A stretch of DNA of 64,000 nucleotides, taken from Sedimenticola_A sp040506425 (GTDB lineage Bacteria; Pseudomonadota; Gammaproteobacteria; Chromatiales; Chromatiaceae). The notes under the pieces are model-generated. The model saw only the letters and a program-made list of their open reading frames with translations. It made no database searches and had not been told where the DNA came from. The position numbers were made by a program, and so were the translations under genes. How positions within the stretch are numbered: the first letter of the stretch is position 1; every line of letters begins with the position of its first letter. Positions 25,013 to 34,362 of the stretch are shown in pieces. The stretch is from the NCBI GenBank assembly GCA_965224515.1, contig OZ245051.1, positions 3,596,001 to 3,660,000 of the forward strand, in the 5' to 3' direction.

Positions 25013-25097
25013 GGTCTGACAAGACTTTACTTAGCCGCCAGGGATGGTCTCGGCACACGGATGTGCCAAAACCCAAACAACGTTTTTTAAAACCAGA

Positions 25098-25165
25098 GCA
25101 GAGACTCTCGGATTTGGATGACCTTTCCCCTGGACTACCCAAATCCGAGAGCCGCAGTACTCTGC
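25098..25165 (+). promoter_or_regulatory. large intercistronic hairpin between the two globule genes
   Basis: CTCTCGGATTTGG (25105-25117) and CCAAATCCGAGAG (25139-25151) form a perfect 13-bp stem, extended by GCAGAG (25098-25103) and CTCTGC (25160-25165). There is no T-tract after it. It is likely an mRNA-stabilising or processing element that sets different levels of the two globule proteins; attenuation is an alternative. Confidence 0.65.
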
Positions 25166-25190
25166 CGACAAAGTACACAGGTTCACGGAT

Positions 25191-25961
25191 ATGAAAATCA
25201 TTAAACTGGCTGCTGCTGCAGCACTCGCTACCGCTTCCATGACCGCCAGCGCCTGGTGGGGCGGCCCCTTCAACGGCCTGGGTGACGGCTTCGGAGACGG
25301 TACCGGTTCCTTCAACATGAACTTCAATGCCCGTAGCAGCATGTATGGCCGCGGCAACGGTTACGGCTACAACAACCCCTACTACGGTTACGGCGCTCCT
25401 TACGGCTACGGCGCACCTGTTGCCATGACCGAAGAGCAGCAGAAAGAGATCACTGCACAGCAGAAGGCTTTCGCTGAACAGCAGGCCAAAGCCATGCAGG
25501 ACGCTATAGAAGCACAGCGTAAGTTTGCAGAGCAGTTCACTGCTGAGCGCGGCACCATGCCCGCCCCTTTCCAGCACAAGATGCCTGCCTTCGGTGCCAA
25601 CCGCGAAGATATGCGCAAGCAGATGGAAGAGCGTCGTGCTGAGATGATGAAGCAGATGGAAGAGCGTCGCTCTGCCATGCCCGCACGTCACGCTGCACCT
25701 TTCGAGCGCCAGATGCCTGCATTCAGCGCCAATCGCGAAGATATGCGCAAGCAGATGGAAGAGCGTCGTGCTGAAATGATGAAGCAGATGGAAGAGCGTC
25801 GCTCTGCCATGCCCGCTCCTCAGGCAGCACCTTTCGACCACAAAATGCCTGAGATGCCTGCTTTCGGCGCCAACCACGAAGATATGCGCAAGCAGATGGA
25901 AGAGCGTCGTGCCGAGATGGTAAAAGAGATGGAAGAGCGTCGCGCCCAGCGCAACATCTAA
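25191..25961 (+). CDS. sulfur globule protein 2 with charged repeat tail
   Basis: A 256-residue secreted protein. Its first ~80 residues are a normal sulfur globule protein: signal peptide, SAWWGGPFNGLGDGFGDG, FNMNFNARSSMYGRGNGYG and a Gly/Tyr-rich stretch. From residue ~80 it changes to a Gln/Glu/Lys/Met-rich helical tail with three units of the type ANREDMRKQMEERRAEM, each followed by MEERR and an MPA spacer. The tail should form long charged helices or coiled coils, unlike known globule proteins. It may link globules to each other or to the cell envelope. The 3' 548 bp are duplicated at 32881-33428. Confidence 0.88.
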   Translation: MKIIKLAAAAALATASMTASAWWGGPFNGLGDGFGDGTGSFNMNFNARSSMYGRGNGYGYNNPYYGYGAPYGYGAPVAMTEEQQKEITAQQKAFAEQQAKAMQDAIEAQRKFAEQFTAERGTMPAPFQHKMPAFGANREDMRKQMEERRAEMMKQMEERRSAMPARHAAPFERQMPAFSANREDMRKQMEERRAEMMKQMEERRSAMPAPQAAPFDHKMPEMPAFGANHEDMRKQMEERRAEMVKEMEERRAQRNI

Positions 25962-25983
25962 GCTTACATCCAGCTTCTCTTCG

Positions 25984-26018
25984 AAAAGCCCGCAAGGTTC
26001 GCCTTGCGGGCTTTTTTT
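25984..26018 (+). terminator. terminator of the sulfur-globule operon
   Basis: AAAAGCCCGCAAGG, loop TTCG and CCTTGCGGGCTTTT form a perfect 14-bp stem with a stable UUCG-type tetraloop, followed by further Ts. It should end the globule transcript efficiently. Confidence 0.95.
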
Positions 26019-26198
26019 ATGTTCTCAGAACACCATTCTTTGTCACCAGATTGACTACACTTTCAGTAGCTGCGTACGAATTTCCCAGGCATGGTGAATT
26101 TGGGGGAAACGTGCTCTGTCTTGATGATTATAGTGACATCGTTTGGAGAGGAATAATTGCACCGGCGGGAATAAGTTTCGCAAGACATAATCCCGAAC

Positions 26199-26261
26199 AG
26201 GCAGCGGTTCTGGGCCAGCAAGTGGAGGCTTCGATTTCACCGCCATCAAGCGACTTCTTGA
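26199..26261 (+). pseudogene. remnant of a hybrid-kinase 3' end
   Basis: The bases encode AAVLGQQVEA and then, after a one-base deletion, DFTAIKR-LL and a stop. This is the C-terminal tail shared by the four hybrid kinases downstream. It is too short to be functional and marks an earlier kinase gene lost from this place. A second remnant lies at 33666-33733, with the frame still open. Confidence 0.75.
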
Positions 26262-26292
26262 GTAAAGAATATAAATAGTCAGGTACAGTGCC

Positions 26293-29200
26293 ATGGCAAC
26301 AACTTCAAACATGCTAAGGTCACTCGTATTCTTGTGGGTTCTCACCCTTTTATTTACCCCTATCCTCAGCGGGGCGACAGGGCTCGAAAGTCTCCCGAAA
26401 TTCGCACGATTTAAACACCTGGGTACCGAACAGGGGCTATCAAATGGGGTGGTTTGGCATCTATCCAGAGACAGTCGGGGTTATGTCTGGGCTGCCACTT
26501 TCGATGGTCTCAATCGTTATGACGGATACGGGATCACCGCTTTCAAACAGGATCCCGATGATCCTCATAGTCTGAACTCCAACATGATCAGGCACACATA
26601 CGAAGACAGCACTGGCGCTATTTGGGTGAGTACGGGCAATGGATTTAATAAGCTCGATCCTGATACCCAAAAATTTACGGGATACCATTTTGATGTGGCC
26701 AATGTAAATAAAACAGTGGGCGTTATCTATGAGGATAAAAAAGCGCGTCTGTGGATCGGTAGCTGGCATCGCGTCCTCTATCGGTTTAATCGTGAAACTG
26801 AGAAATTGACACCCTATCCGCTACCGTTTGAAGAAAATGTTGATGACCGGATCTTTCGCATTGCAGAAGATGGAAAGGGGCGGTTATGGATTGGTACGGC
26901 AACCGGCTTATTCCGTTTCGATCCAGAGACAGAAGAGATCAAACGCTTTTTGCACGAGCCGGACAACCCCAACTCGTTGAGCCATAGCAAGGTCCATGAC
27001 ATCAAAATTGACGCCCAGGGCATCCTTTGGCTGGCAACTGTTGGGGGAGGCATAAACCGCTATGATCCAGAGAGAGGCGAGTTTGTTCATTACAGGCACA
27101 AAGCCGATGACCCGCACTCGCTGAGCAGTGACGCAGTCCTCACTCTGGCAGAAGATGAACCGGGCGTTTATTGGGCCGGCACATTTGGCGGCGGGCTTAA
27201 CAAAATTGATACCCGTAGTGGCAGAGCCGAGAGCTATCGCCCCAATTCGCTGCCACACAGCCTGAGTGATGCCCGCATTCCCACCCTGCTCAAGGATGAA
27301 GTTGGCTCCTTGTGGATCGGAACCTTTGGTGGCGGCATGCACATTGCCAACCCCTTCAATTTACAATTCGCCCAACATCAACACATCCCGGGTGACCCTC
27401 TAAGTCTGATCCACAATGAGGTGAGCGGGATCGTCATGGATCACAACAACCATATCTGGATCAGCACCTCGGGCGGGCTGGATCAATATGATCCCGAATC
27501 AGGCACATTCACCCACTACCGTCATGACAGCCAGAATCCAAACACGCTTAGCTCTAATCAGCTGGACAGTGGATTGCTCATCGACAAGAGAGGCTTCATC
27601 TGGGTACCGTCCTGGAAGAGAGGCGTCAATCGTCTCAATCCGGAAGATGGGACCTTCACCCGCTATCTTCCTGACCCGGCAAACCCCAAACCTCTCAGTG
27701 AGCTGCAAGCCATCGCCGAAGATGCCGACGGGAATATCTGGCTAGCCTCATTTGGCGGCGGCGTAACGCGATTCAATCCAGATACAGAGACCTTCACCCA
27801 TTTTGACAGTGATCCGGACGACCCCTCCACCTTGAGCAATCCAGCGGCATTGTCACTACATGTGGATAGTGCCAACACCCTGTGGGTGGGAACCACCAAC
27901 GGCTTGAATCGCTTCGATGCAAAGACGGAACAGTTTCACCACTTTACGGGGACAGCGCTTGCTGAAGAGTCGATCTACACAATCTATAAAAGCAGCGCTG
28001 GAGTATTATGGGTTTCCGGGGCAAAAGGGTTGCACGGATTTGATGAGCAGAGTGGAGAGATCACCACCTATACCACCAAGGATGGTTTACCCGGCACTTC
28101 CCCATGGGGCATCCTCGAAGACGCATCGGGAGTACTATGGCTCACGGTCAAGGACAGGATCACACGTTTCGATCCGGTTACAAAATCCATCCACAACTAC
28201 GGACCTGAATCAGGTGTACAGGGTAAAGGATTTGCCCAGGAAAGCGCCTACCAAGCGCCTGACGGGCGAATGTTTTTCGGCGGTAGAGAAGGCTTGACCA
28301 TATTCTCGCCTGAATCAATCAGGGAGAATCCACATCCACCTCCGGTTGTTCTGACCGATTTTAAAATCTTCAACTCATCGGTTTCCGTTGGCGAAGAGTC
28401 CCTCCTTCAAAAGGTTATTGATGCTACCCAAGAATTGACCCTGTCATACGAAAATAACGTTTTCTCCTTTGAATTTGCAGCCCTGGATTTCACGGCACCC
28501 GAGAAAAACCAATACGCCTATATGATGGAGGGGTTTGATAAAGACTGGGTGTTCACTGATGCAAACAACCGAATCGCCAGCTACACGAACCTGGATGCCG
28601 ACACCTATACCTTCCGTGTGAAAGCCGCCAACAGCGACGGCGTATGGAGCGAAGTCGGCAGATCGGTGGTGATCACCATCATCCCGCCCTGGTGGGAAAC
28701 CAGCGGGTTCAGGGCTTTGGTAATACTGGCAGTTCTGAGCATCATCATGGCTCTATTCTTCGTACAGAGGAAAAACGCAGAACGGCGCCACCGGGAACTT
28801 GAGGCCATGATTGAACTGCGCACCCATGAACTCTCTCTTGAAAAAGAGCGAGCGGAGGCCGCAAACCACGCCAAGAGCCAGTTCCTGGCCAACATGAGCC
28901 ACGAGCTACGCACTCCCCTCAATGCGGTACTCGGTTTCTCCGAATTGATGAGTGCTGACCATCACCTCAACGACCAGCACAAGGGCAACCTGAGTATCAT
29001 CCATCGCTCAGGTGAGCATCTTCTACAACTGATCAACGACGTGCTGGACATGTCCAAGATCGAGGCGGGCAAGACCCAGCTTGAGGTGGAGGATATTGAC
29101 CTTGGGGCCCTGATCCGTGATGTGACCGATATGGTACGCGTACGGGCGGAACAGAAGGGACTGCAGCTGCTGCTGGATCAAACCTCGGACTTCCCCCGCT

Positions 29201-30267
29201 TTGTACGTGGCGATGGCCCCAAGATTCGCCAGATCCTCATCAACCTGCTGAGTAACTCGGTCAAGTTCACCGACCAGGGCGGCGTGACCCTGCGCCTGGA
29301 GGCCAGCAACGTCGATTCAGACAAAATCACCCTGCACGGTGAGGTACAGGATACCGGCAGGGGCATTGAGCCTGAGGATATCGAGCGGATATTCCAGCCC
29401 TTTGAGCAACTCGCCAGTGCCGTTGAGCAGAAGGGTACCGGGCTGGGTCTCGCCATTACCCGCCAGTTTGTCAAACTGATGGATGGCGAGATCTCAGCCG
29501 CCAGTCAGCCGGGCAAGGGCTCCACCTTCTACTTTTCCATCCGGGTTGAGCCGGGCAGTCCTGATCAGATTGAGGCCATTGAGGAGAAGGTCGTACAAAC
29601 TCACCGGGTTATCGGCTTGCGGCAGCCCAGCCAGGAGTGGCGCATCCTTATCGCCGAGGATGTGCTGGAAAATCAGATACTGCTACAGCAACTGCTGGAA
29701 CAGGCCGGTTTTCAGGTGCGTATTGCTGAGGATGGCCTGGAGACCATTAAGCTCTTTGAGGCCTGGCACCCCCACTTCATCTGGATGGATCGACGTATGC
29801 CGCATCTGGGTGGGCTGGAGGCAACCCACAAGATTCGTGAACTACCCGGCGGCAAGGACGTCAAGATTGCCGCCCTCACCGCCAGTGTCTTCAAGGAACA
29901 GAAAGATGAGTTGATGGCCGCTGGAAGTGACGACTTCGTGCGCAAGCCCTACCGGCCGGAGGAGATCTTCGACTGCATGGCCCGCCACCTGGATCTGGAC
30001 TATATATATGAAGAGGAGGCAGAGGGGGCCGCCACTGGGGGGGCAGGTGAATCTCCAGCCATCTCCGCTGAGCAGATTGCCGCCCTGCCCCAGGATATCA
30101 AAAAGGAATTGGAGAGAGCTGCAACGGTGCTGGATGTGGATGAGATGCGCGAAGTGGTGAAGCGCATCGAGGCCATCGATTCCGACTTGGCTGCCGCCCT
30201 GGGGCAGCAGGTGGAGGCGTTCGATTTCACTGCGATCAAACGATTACTTGATTCGAGCCGCGAGTGA
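26293..30267 (+). CDS. hybrid histidine kinase with beta-propeller sensor
   Basis: A 1324-residue hybrid kinase. After a signal peptide come 14 Reg_prop repeats of the type LWIGT-x-GL-RFDPET, enough for two seven-bladed propellers (residues ~35-690), then a Y_Y_Y domain and one membrane helix (ALVILAVLSIIMALFFV). The cytoplasmic part has HisKA (SHELRTPL, His870), HATPase_c (N- and G-boxes GTGLGLAI), a receiver domain (IWMDRRMP, Asp1166) and a helical ~90-residue tail without an Hpt histidine. Such propeller kinases often bind carbohydrates or other periplasmic ligands. Unlike Bacteroides HTCS proteins it has no DNA-binding domain, so phosphate must pass to another protein. It overlaps the next kinase gene by 4 bp. 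Confidence 0.92.
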   Translation: MATTSNMLRSLVFLWVLTLLFTPILSGATGLESLPKFARFKHLGTEQGLSNGVVWHLSRDSRGYVWAATFDGLNRYDGYGITAFKQDPDDPHSLNSNMIRHTYEDSTGAIWVSTGNGFNKLDPDTQKFTGYHFDVANVNKTVGVIYEDKKARLWIGSWHRVLYRFNRETEKLTPYPLPFEENVDDRIFRIAEDGKGRLWIGTATGLFRFDPETEEIKRFLHEPDNPNSLSHSKVHDIKIDAQGILWLATVGGGINRYDPERGEFVHYRHKADDPHSLSSDAVLTLAEDEPGVYWAGTFGGGLNKIDTRSGRAESYRPNSLPHSLSDARIPTLLKDEVGSLWIGTFGGGMHIANPFNLQFAQHQHIPGDPLSLIHNEVSGIVMDHNNHIWISTSGGLDQYDPESGTFTHYRHDSQNPNTLSSNQLDSGLLIDKRGFIWVPSWKRGVNRLNPEDGTFTRYLPDPANPKPLSELQAIAEDADGNIWLASFGGGVTRFNPDTETFTHFDSDPDDPSTLSNPAALSLHVDSANTLWVGTTNGLNRFDAKTEQFHHFTGTALAEESIYTIYKSSAGVLWVSGAKGLHGFDEQSGEITTYTTKDGLPGTSPWGILEDASGVLWLTVKDRITRFDPVTKSIHNYGPESGVQGKGFAQESAYQAPDGRMFFGGREGLTIFSPESIRENPHPPPVVLTDFKIFNSSVSVGEESLLQKVIDATQELTLSYENNVFSFEFAALDFTAPEKNQYAYMMEGFDKDWVFTDANNRIASYTNLDADTYTFRVKAANSDGVWSEVGRSVVITIIPPWWETSGFRALVILAVLSIIMALFFVQRKNAERRHRELEAMIELRTHELSLEKERAEAANHAKSQFLANMSHELRTPLNAVLGFSELMSADHHLNDQHKGNLSIIHRSGEHLLQLINDVLDMSKIEAGKTQLEVEDIDLGALIRDVTDMVRVRAEQKGLQLLLDQTSDFPRFVRGDGPKIRQILINLLSNSVKFTDQGGVTLRLEASNVDSDKITLHGEVQDTGRGIEPEDIERIFQPFEQLASAVEQKGTGLGLAITRQFVKLMDGEISAASQPGKGSTFYFSIRVEPGSPDQIEAIEEKVVQTHRVIGLRQPSQEWRILIAEDVLENQILLQQLLEQAGFQVRIAEDGLETIKLFEAWHPHFIWMDRRMPHLGGLEATHKIRELPGGKDVKIAALTASVFKEQKDELMAAGSDDFVRKPYRPEEIFDCMARHLDLDYIYEEEAEGAATGGAGESPAISAEQIAALPQDIKKELERAATVLDVDEMREVVKRIEAIDSDLAAALGQQVEAFDFTAIKRLLDSSRE

Positions 30268-32780
30268 GGCATTGCACCATGAAAGGCGATATCAGAATTG
30301 CACTGGGAGAGATTAACACCCTGACCGAGCTGCCGGAGTTCCTCCAGCATGAGTCGGAAAAATACCGCACGATCTATGCGTTATTGCGGGATTTGCTTGC
30401 CAGCGAGCAGATCACTCAGTTGCTAGGGGACTTTCGAAAAATTGTGGGAATATCATGGGCGGTAATCGACCTGCAGGCAAATGTGCTCGCCTCGTCAAAA
30501 TGGCAACGCATCTGTACTGAATTCCACCGTGTAAATTCAAGTACCTGCGAACGTTGCATCGAAAGTGATACCGAACTTGCAAATCAGCTGGAGGCTGGCG
30601 AGCAGTTCACTATCTATCGCTGCAGGAATGGCCTGACCGACTGTGCCTCGCCGATCGTCATCGATGGCGAGCATGTGGCCAACCTGTTCATGGGCCAGTT
30701 TATGCTGCAGCAACCCGATCCGGACTTCTTCCGTCGTCAGGCGGAGGAGTTCGGCTTCGACACCGATGACTATCTTGCGGCACTGACTGAAGTGCCCATC
30801 GTCGACGAGTCAAAAATACCCAATATCATGAGTTTCCTGGCGGGTTTTGCCGAATTGATCGCCCGTATCGGACTGGAGAAACTGACCCAGCAGAGTGAAG
30901 CGCTAGTACGCCGGCAGTTGGAAAGCCAGGTAGGGGAGCGTACCGCCGAACTGCAACAGGCCAATGCGGTCATCAGTGCCGACAACCAGCGTTTCGAGGC
31001 AGTGATGGATGAGATGAATTCCGTGGTCTATGTGGCCGACATGGAAACCTACGAACTCCTCTTCATCAACCAGTTTGGCAAAAAGGTATTCGGCGATGTT
31101 GTGGGGCAGACCTGCTGGAAGGTGTTACAGATCGACCAAACCGGACCCTGCCCTTTCTGTACCAACCGACGTCTGCTCGATGATCAGGGCAACCCCACCG
31201 GCGCCCTGATCTGGGAGTTTCAGAATTCCATCACCAACAACTGGTACCAGTGCAGTGATCAGGCAATCCGTTGGCCTGATGGGCGGATAGTGCGCATGGA
31301 GGTCGCTACCGACATCACCGAGCTAAAGGTGCTGGAAAACTCCCTGTCCAATGCCAAAGAGGCGGCCGAGGCCTCCAACTGGGCCAAGAGTCTGTTTCTG
31401 GCCAACATGAGCCATGAGCTGCGCACCCCGCTAAATGCGGTGCTGGGCTTCTCCCAGTTGATGTCCAACGACCAGACCCTGAGTCCGCAGCACAAGAGCA
31501 ATCTGGAGATCATCAACCGCTCTGGCCACCATCTGCTTCAATTGATCAACGACGTGCTCGACATGTCCAAGATCGAGTCTGGCAAGACCCAGCTAGAACC
31601 GGAGGATATCGACCTGAGCACCCTGATCCTCGACGTCACCGACATGATGCAGATACAGGCCGAGGAGAAGGGGCTGCAACTGCTGCTGGATCAGAGTTCC
31701 GACTTCCCCCGCTACGTGCGCGCCGACGGCCCCAAGATCCGCCAGATCCTCATCAACCTGCTGAGCAACAGCATCAAGTTCACCGACCAGGGCGGTCTCA
31801 CCCTGCGCTTGGCGGCCAGCAGCAATCAATCCGACAGCATTACCCTAAAATGCGAGGTGCAGGACACCGGGCGAGGCATCAGCCCGGAGGATATCGAACG
31901 TATCTTCCAGCCCTTCGAGCAGTTGGTCAGCGCCATCGAACAGAAGGGCACCGGGCTGGGCCTGGCCATCACCCGCCAGTTCGTTGAACTGATGGGTGGC
32001 GAGATCTCCGCCGCCAGTCAACCCGGCAAGGGCTCCACCTTCACCTTCTCGATCCAGGTGGAGCCGGGCAATCCGGAGCAGGTTCAGATAATCAATGGAA
32101 AAGAGACACGCCGGGTGATCGGCCTGCAGGACACCACACAGGCGTGGCGCATCCTCATTGCCGAGGATCAGCTGGAGAACCAACTGCTGTTACAACAACT
32201 GCTGGAGTCGGTAGGTTTCGAAGTGCGGATAGCAGAAGACGGTGAGAAGACCGTGGCGATTTTTAATGAGTGGCATCCCCATTTCATCTGGATGGACCGG
32301 CGCATGCCCCGCATGGATGGCCTTACCGCCACCCGCAAGATCCGCGAACTGCCCGGTGGCGATGAGGTGAAGATCGCCGCTCTCACCGCCAGCGTCTTCA
32401 AGGAGCAGAAAGACGAGGTGATGGCTGCGGGATCGGACGACTTCGTGCGCAAGCCCTACCGGCCGGATGAGATCTTCGACTGCATGGCCCGGCACCTGGA
32501 TCTGGACTATATCTATGAAGAGGAGACCAGCGTATCTACCGAGGTGGAAGGAGAACCCCCTGCACTCACTGCAGAGCAGTTGAGTGCCTTGCCTGCCGAA
32601 CTGCGTGATGCCCTGAACAGTGCAGTAACGCTGCTGGATGTAAATGAGATGCGCGAAGTGGTGAAGCGTATCGAGGCCATCGATTCCGACTTGGCTGGCG
32701 CCCTGGCCCAGCGGGTGGAGGCGTTTGATTTTACCGCCATTAAGCAACTGTTTCAGAGTGGACGCGACGCTGATGAATAA
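30264..32780 (+). CDS. hybrid histidine kinase with PocR and PAS sensors
   Basis: An 838-residue soluble hybrid kinase. Residues ~45-215 are a PocR sensory domain, with its cysteine pattern (STCERCIESD, YRCRNGLTDCASPI) and MGQFML; PocR domains are proposed to bind small ligands such as hydrocarbon derivatives. A coiled coil and a PAS domain with further cysteines (CWKVL, CPFCTNRR) follow. Then come HisKA (His384), HATPase_c, receiver (Asp678) and the same helical tail as the other kinases. The start overlaps the previous stop by 4 bp (ATGA-type), so the two are translationally coupled. Confidence 0.92.
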   Translation: MRHCTMKGDIRIALGEINTLTELPEFLQHESEKYRTIYALLRDLLASEQITQLLGDFRKIVGISWAVIDLQANVLASSKWQRICTEFHRVNSSTCERCIESDTELANQLEAGEQFTIYRCRNGLTDCASPIVIDGEHVANLFMGQFMLQQPDPDFFRRQAEEFGFDTDDYLAALTEVPIVDESKIPNIMSFLAGFAELIARIGLEKLTQQSEALVRRQLESQVGERTAELQQANAVISADNQRFEAVMDEMNSVVYVADMETYELLFINQFGKKVFGDVVGQTCWKVLQIDQTGPCPFCTNRRLLDDQGNPTGALIWEFQNSITNNWYQCSDQAIRWPDGRIVRMEVATDITELKVLENSLSNAKEAAEASNWAKSLFLANMSHELRTPLNAVLGFSQLMSNDQTLSPQHKSNLEIINRSGHHLLQLINDVLDMSKIESGKTQLEPEDIDLSTLILDVTDMMQIQAEEKGLQLLLDQSSDFPRYVRADGPKIRQILINLLSNSIKFTDQGGLTLRLAASSNQSDSITLKCEVQDTGRGISPEDIERIFQPFEQLVSAIEQKGTGLGLAITRQFVELMGGEISAASQPGKGSTFTFSIQVEPGNPEQVQIINGKETRRVIGLQDTTQAWRILIAEDQLENQLLLQQLLESVGFEVRIAEDGEKTVAIFNEWHPHFIWMDRRMPRMDGLTATRKIRELPGGDEVKIAALTASVFKEQKDEVMAAGSDDFVRKPYRPDEIFDCMARHLDLDYIYEEETSVSTEVEGEPPALTAEQLSALPAELRDALNSAVTLLDVNEMREVVKRIEAIDSDLAGALAQRVEAFDFTAIKQLFQSGRDADE

Positions 32781-32880
32781 CGACAGATTAGCGCTTGAGA
32801 CTGTCGGGGATAAACCTCAATTACCGGGCATCAAAATAGATCGTGTTGTTCAAAAAACGTGGTCTGTCCCCAGTCTCCTC

Positions 32881-33428
32881 CACCTGTTGCCATGACCGAA
32901 GAGCAGCAGAAAGAGATCGCTGCACAGCAGAAGGCTTTCGCTGAACAGCAGGCCAAAGCCATGCAGGATGCTATAGAAGCACAGCGTAAGTTTACAGAGC
33001 AGTTCACTGCTGAGCGCGGCACCATGCCTGCCCCTTTCCAGCACAAGATGCCTGCCTTCGGTTCCAACCGCGAAGATATGCGCAAGCAGATGGAAGAACG
33101 TCGTGCTGAGATGATGAAGCAGATGGAAGAGCGTCGCTCTGCCATGCCCGCACGTCACGCTGCACCTATCGAGCGCCAGATGCCTGCTTTCAGCGCCAAT
33201 CGCGAAGATATGCGCAAGCAGATGGAAGAGCGTCGTGCTGAAATGATGAAGCAGATGGAAGAGCGTCGCTCTGCCATGCCCGCTCCTCAGGCAGCACCTT
33301 TCGAGCACAAAATGCCTGAGATGCCTGCTTTCGGCGCCAACCACGAAGATATGCGCAAGCAGATGGAAGAGCGTCGTGCCGAGATGGTAAAAGAGATGGA
33401 AGAGCGTCGCGCCCAGCGCAACATCTAA
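32881..33428 (+). pseudogene. 5'-truncated copy of sulfur globule protein 2
   Basis: The charged repeat tail of sulfur globule protein 2 is repeated here in an open frame of ~180 residues (from AMTEEQQKEIAAQQ to RRAQRNI). The signal peptide and Gly/Tyr-rich globule domain are missing. An upstream GTG or the internal ATG at 32892 could start translation, but there is no Shine-Dalgarno site, so it is most likely not expressed. The intact frame points to a recent event or to selection or gene conversion with the parent gene. Confidence 0.8.
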
Positions 33429-33450
33429 GCTTACATCCAGCTTCTCTTCG

Positions 33451-33487
33451 AAAAGCCCGCAAGGTTCTCCTTGTGGGCTTTTTTTAT
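33451..33487 (+). terminator. decayed copy of the globule-operon terminator
   Basis: Same hairpin as at 25984, with the loop changed to TTCT and one G:T pair in the stem (CCTTGTGGGC), followed by seven Ts. Still likely to work; it would separate the first two kinase genes from the MEDS gene. Confidence 0.8.
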
Positions 33488-33743
33488 GTTCTCAGAACAC
33501 CATTCTTTGTCACTAGATTGACTACACTTTCAGTAGCTGCGTACGAATTTCCCAGGCATGGTGAATTGGGGGGGAACGTGCTCTGTCTTGATAATTATAG
33601 TGACGTCGTTTAGAGAGGAATAAGTGCACCGACGGGAATAAGTTTCGTGAGACATGATCCCGAACAGGCAGCGGTTCTGAGCCAGCATGTGGAGGCATTC
33701 GATTTTACCGCCATTAAGCGGCTTTTGAGTGGAGGTGTTTACA

Positions 33744-34361
33744 ATGTGTCAAGATCATTCAATGGTATCACTTGGCTTTACAGATGAAAAAGTTCCTGTT
33801 GGATCGCATATCTGTCAAATTTATAGTGATGATGAAGAGAGTCTGGATTCACTCCTGAAATATTTATTAAGCGGCCTTCAGTCAGGAGAACGAGCAGTCT
33901 GCTTTTCTGAAAAGATCAAGGAAGAAGCGCTTAAAGATTTCTTTTCCGACCACAACATCTCTTATGACGAGCGCAAGGGAAATAGAGCAATTAGCCTTGC
34001 CGGAACACGCGACATATATTTTCAGGACAACTCATTTGATCCTGATCGAATGGTGAACACGCTCTCTGATTATTACCAAGAGTCATTAAGTTTGGGTTTT
34101 CCTGCTGCCCGTGTGATTGGGGAGATGATCTCTGAGGTTCAGGATGTTCCGGGAGGAGACAGACTGCTCGAGTATGAGTCCAAGATCAGCATGCTTCTCA
34201 GGGAGTGCCCGGTCACTGCCGTGTGTCAATACGATGCGAGGGAATTTGATGGCGAGACCATCATGGATGTTCTGAAAGTTCACCCTCAAATGATTGTCAA
34301 AGGAACGGTGGTTAATAACCCATTCTTCATTCCGCCGGAGGAGTTTCTAAAGAGCATTTAG
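33744..34361 (+). CDS. MEDS-domain sensory protein
   Basis: A 205-residue soluble protein consisting of one MEDS domain (found in the methanogen/methylotroph regulator DcmR), recognised by VGSHICQIYSDDEESLDSLL, GLQSGERAVCFSEK and the C-terminal LRECPVTAVCQYDAREFDG. MEDS domains are thought to bind small ligands and commonly feed histidine kinases. The start is ATG 33744, with GGAGG upstream; a GTG at 33729 is in frame. The kinase gene at 34363 starts one base after the stop. It is probably a partner sensor of that kinase. The kinase-tail remnant (33666-33733) precedes it. Confidence 0.88.
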   Translation: MCQDHSMVSLGFTDEKVPVGSHICQIYSDDEESLDSLLKYLLSGLQSGERAVCFSEKIKEEALKDFFSDHNISYDERKGNRAISLAGTRDIYFQDNSFDPDRMVNTLSDYYQESLSLGFPAARVIGEMISEVQDVPGGDRLLEYESKISMLLRECPVTAVCQYDAREFDGETIMDVLKVHPQMIVKGTVVNNPFFIPPEEFLKSI

Positions 34362-34362
34362 C

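Larger units (their letters stand above)
25414..26262 (+). repeat. segmental repeat, copy A (about 850 bp)
   Basis: From CACCTGTTGCCATGACC at 25414 to about 26262, this segment is nearly identical to 32881-33730, with a constant offset of 7467 bp across the coding part. It covers the helical tail of sulfur globule protein 2, the terminator, ~180 bp of spacer and the remnant of a kinase 3' end. Confidence 0.92.
32881..33730 (+). repeat. segmental repeat, copy B (about 850 bp)
   Basis: Second copy of 25414-26262. The offset is 7467 bp from the first base to the end of the globule-protein tail and beyond. Differences are scattered single-base changes. The left junction is sharp (CACCTGTTGCCATGACC); the right end fades into the kinase-tail remnant just before the MEDS gene. 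Confidence 0.92.

Noticed and set aside
25570..25960. Regular repeats that might be a CRISPR array
   Set aside because: The repeats are in-frame codons for the repeated peptide of sulfur globule protein 2; there are no unique spacers and no cas genes.
26051..26278. 75-codon frame in the spacer before the first kinase
   Set aside because: Lies in the duplicated segment. Part of it is the frame-shifted kinase-tail remnant, and the frame is not conserved in the second copy.
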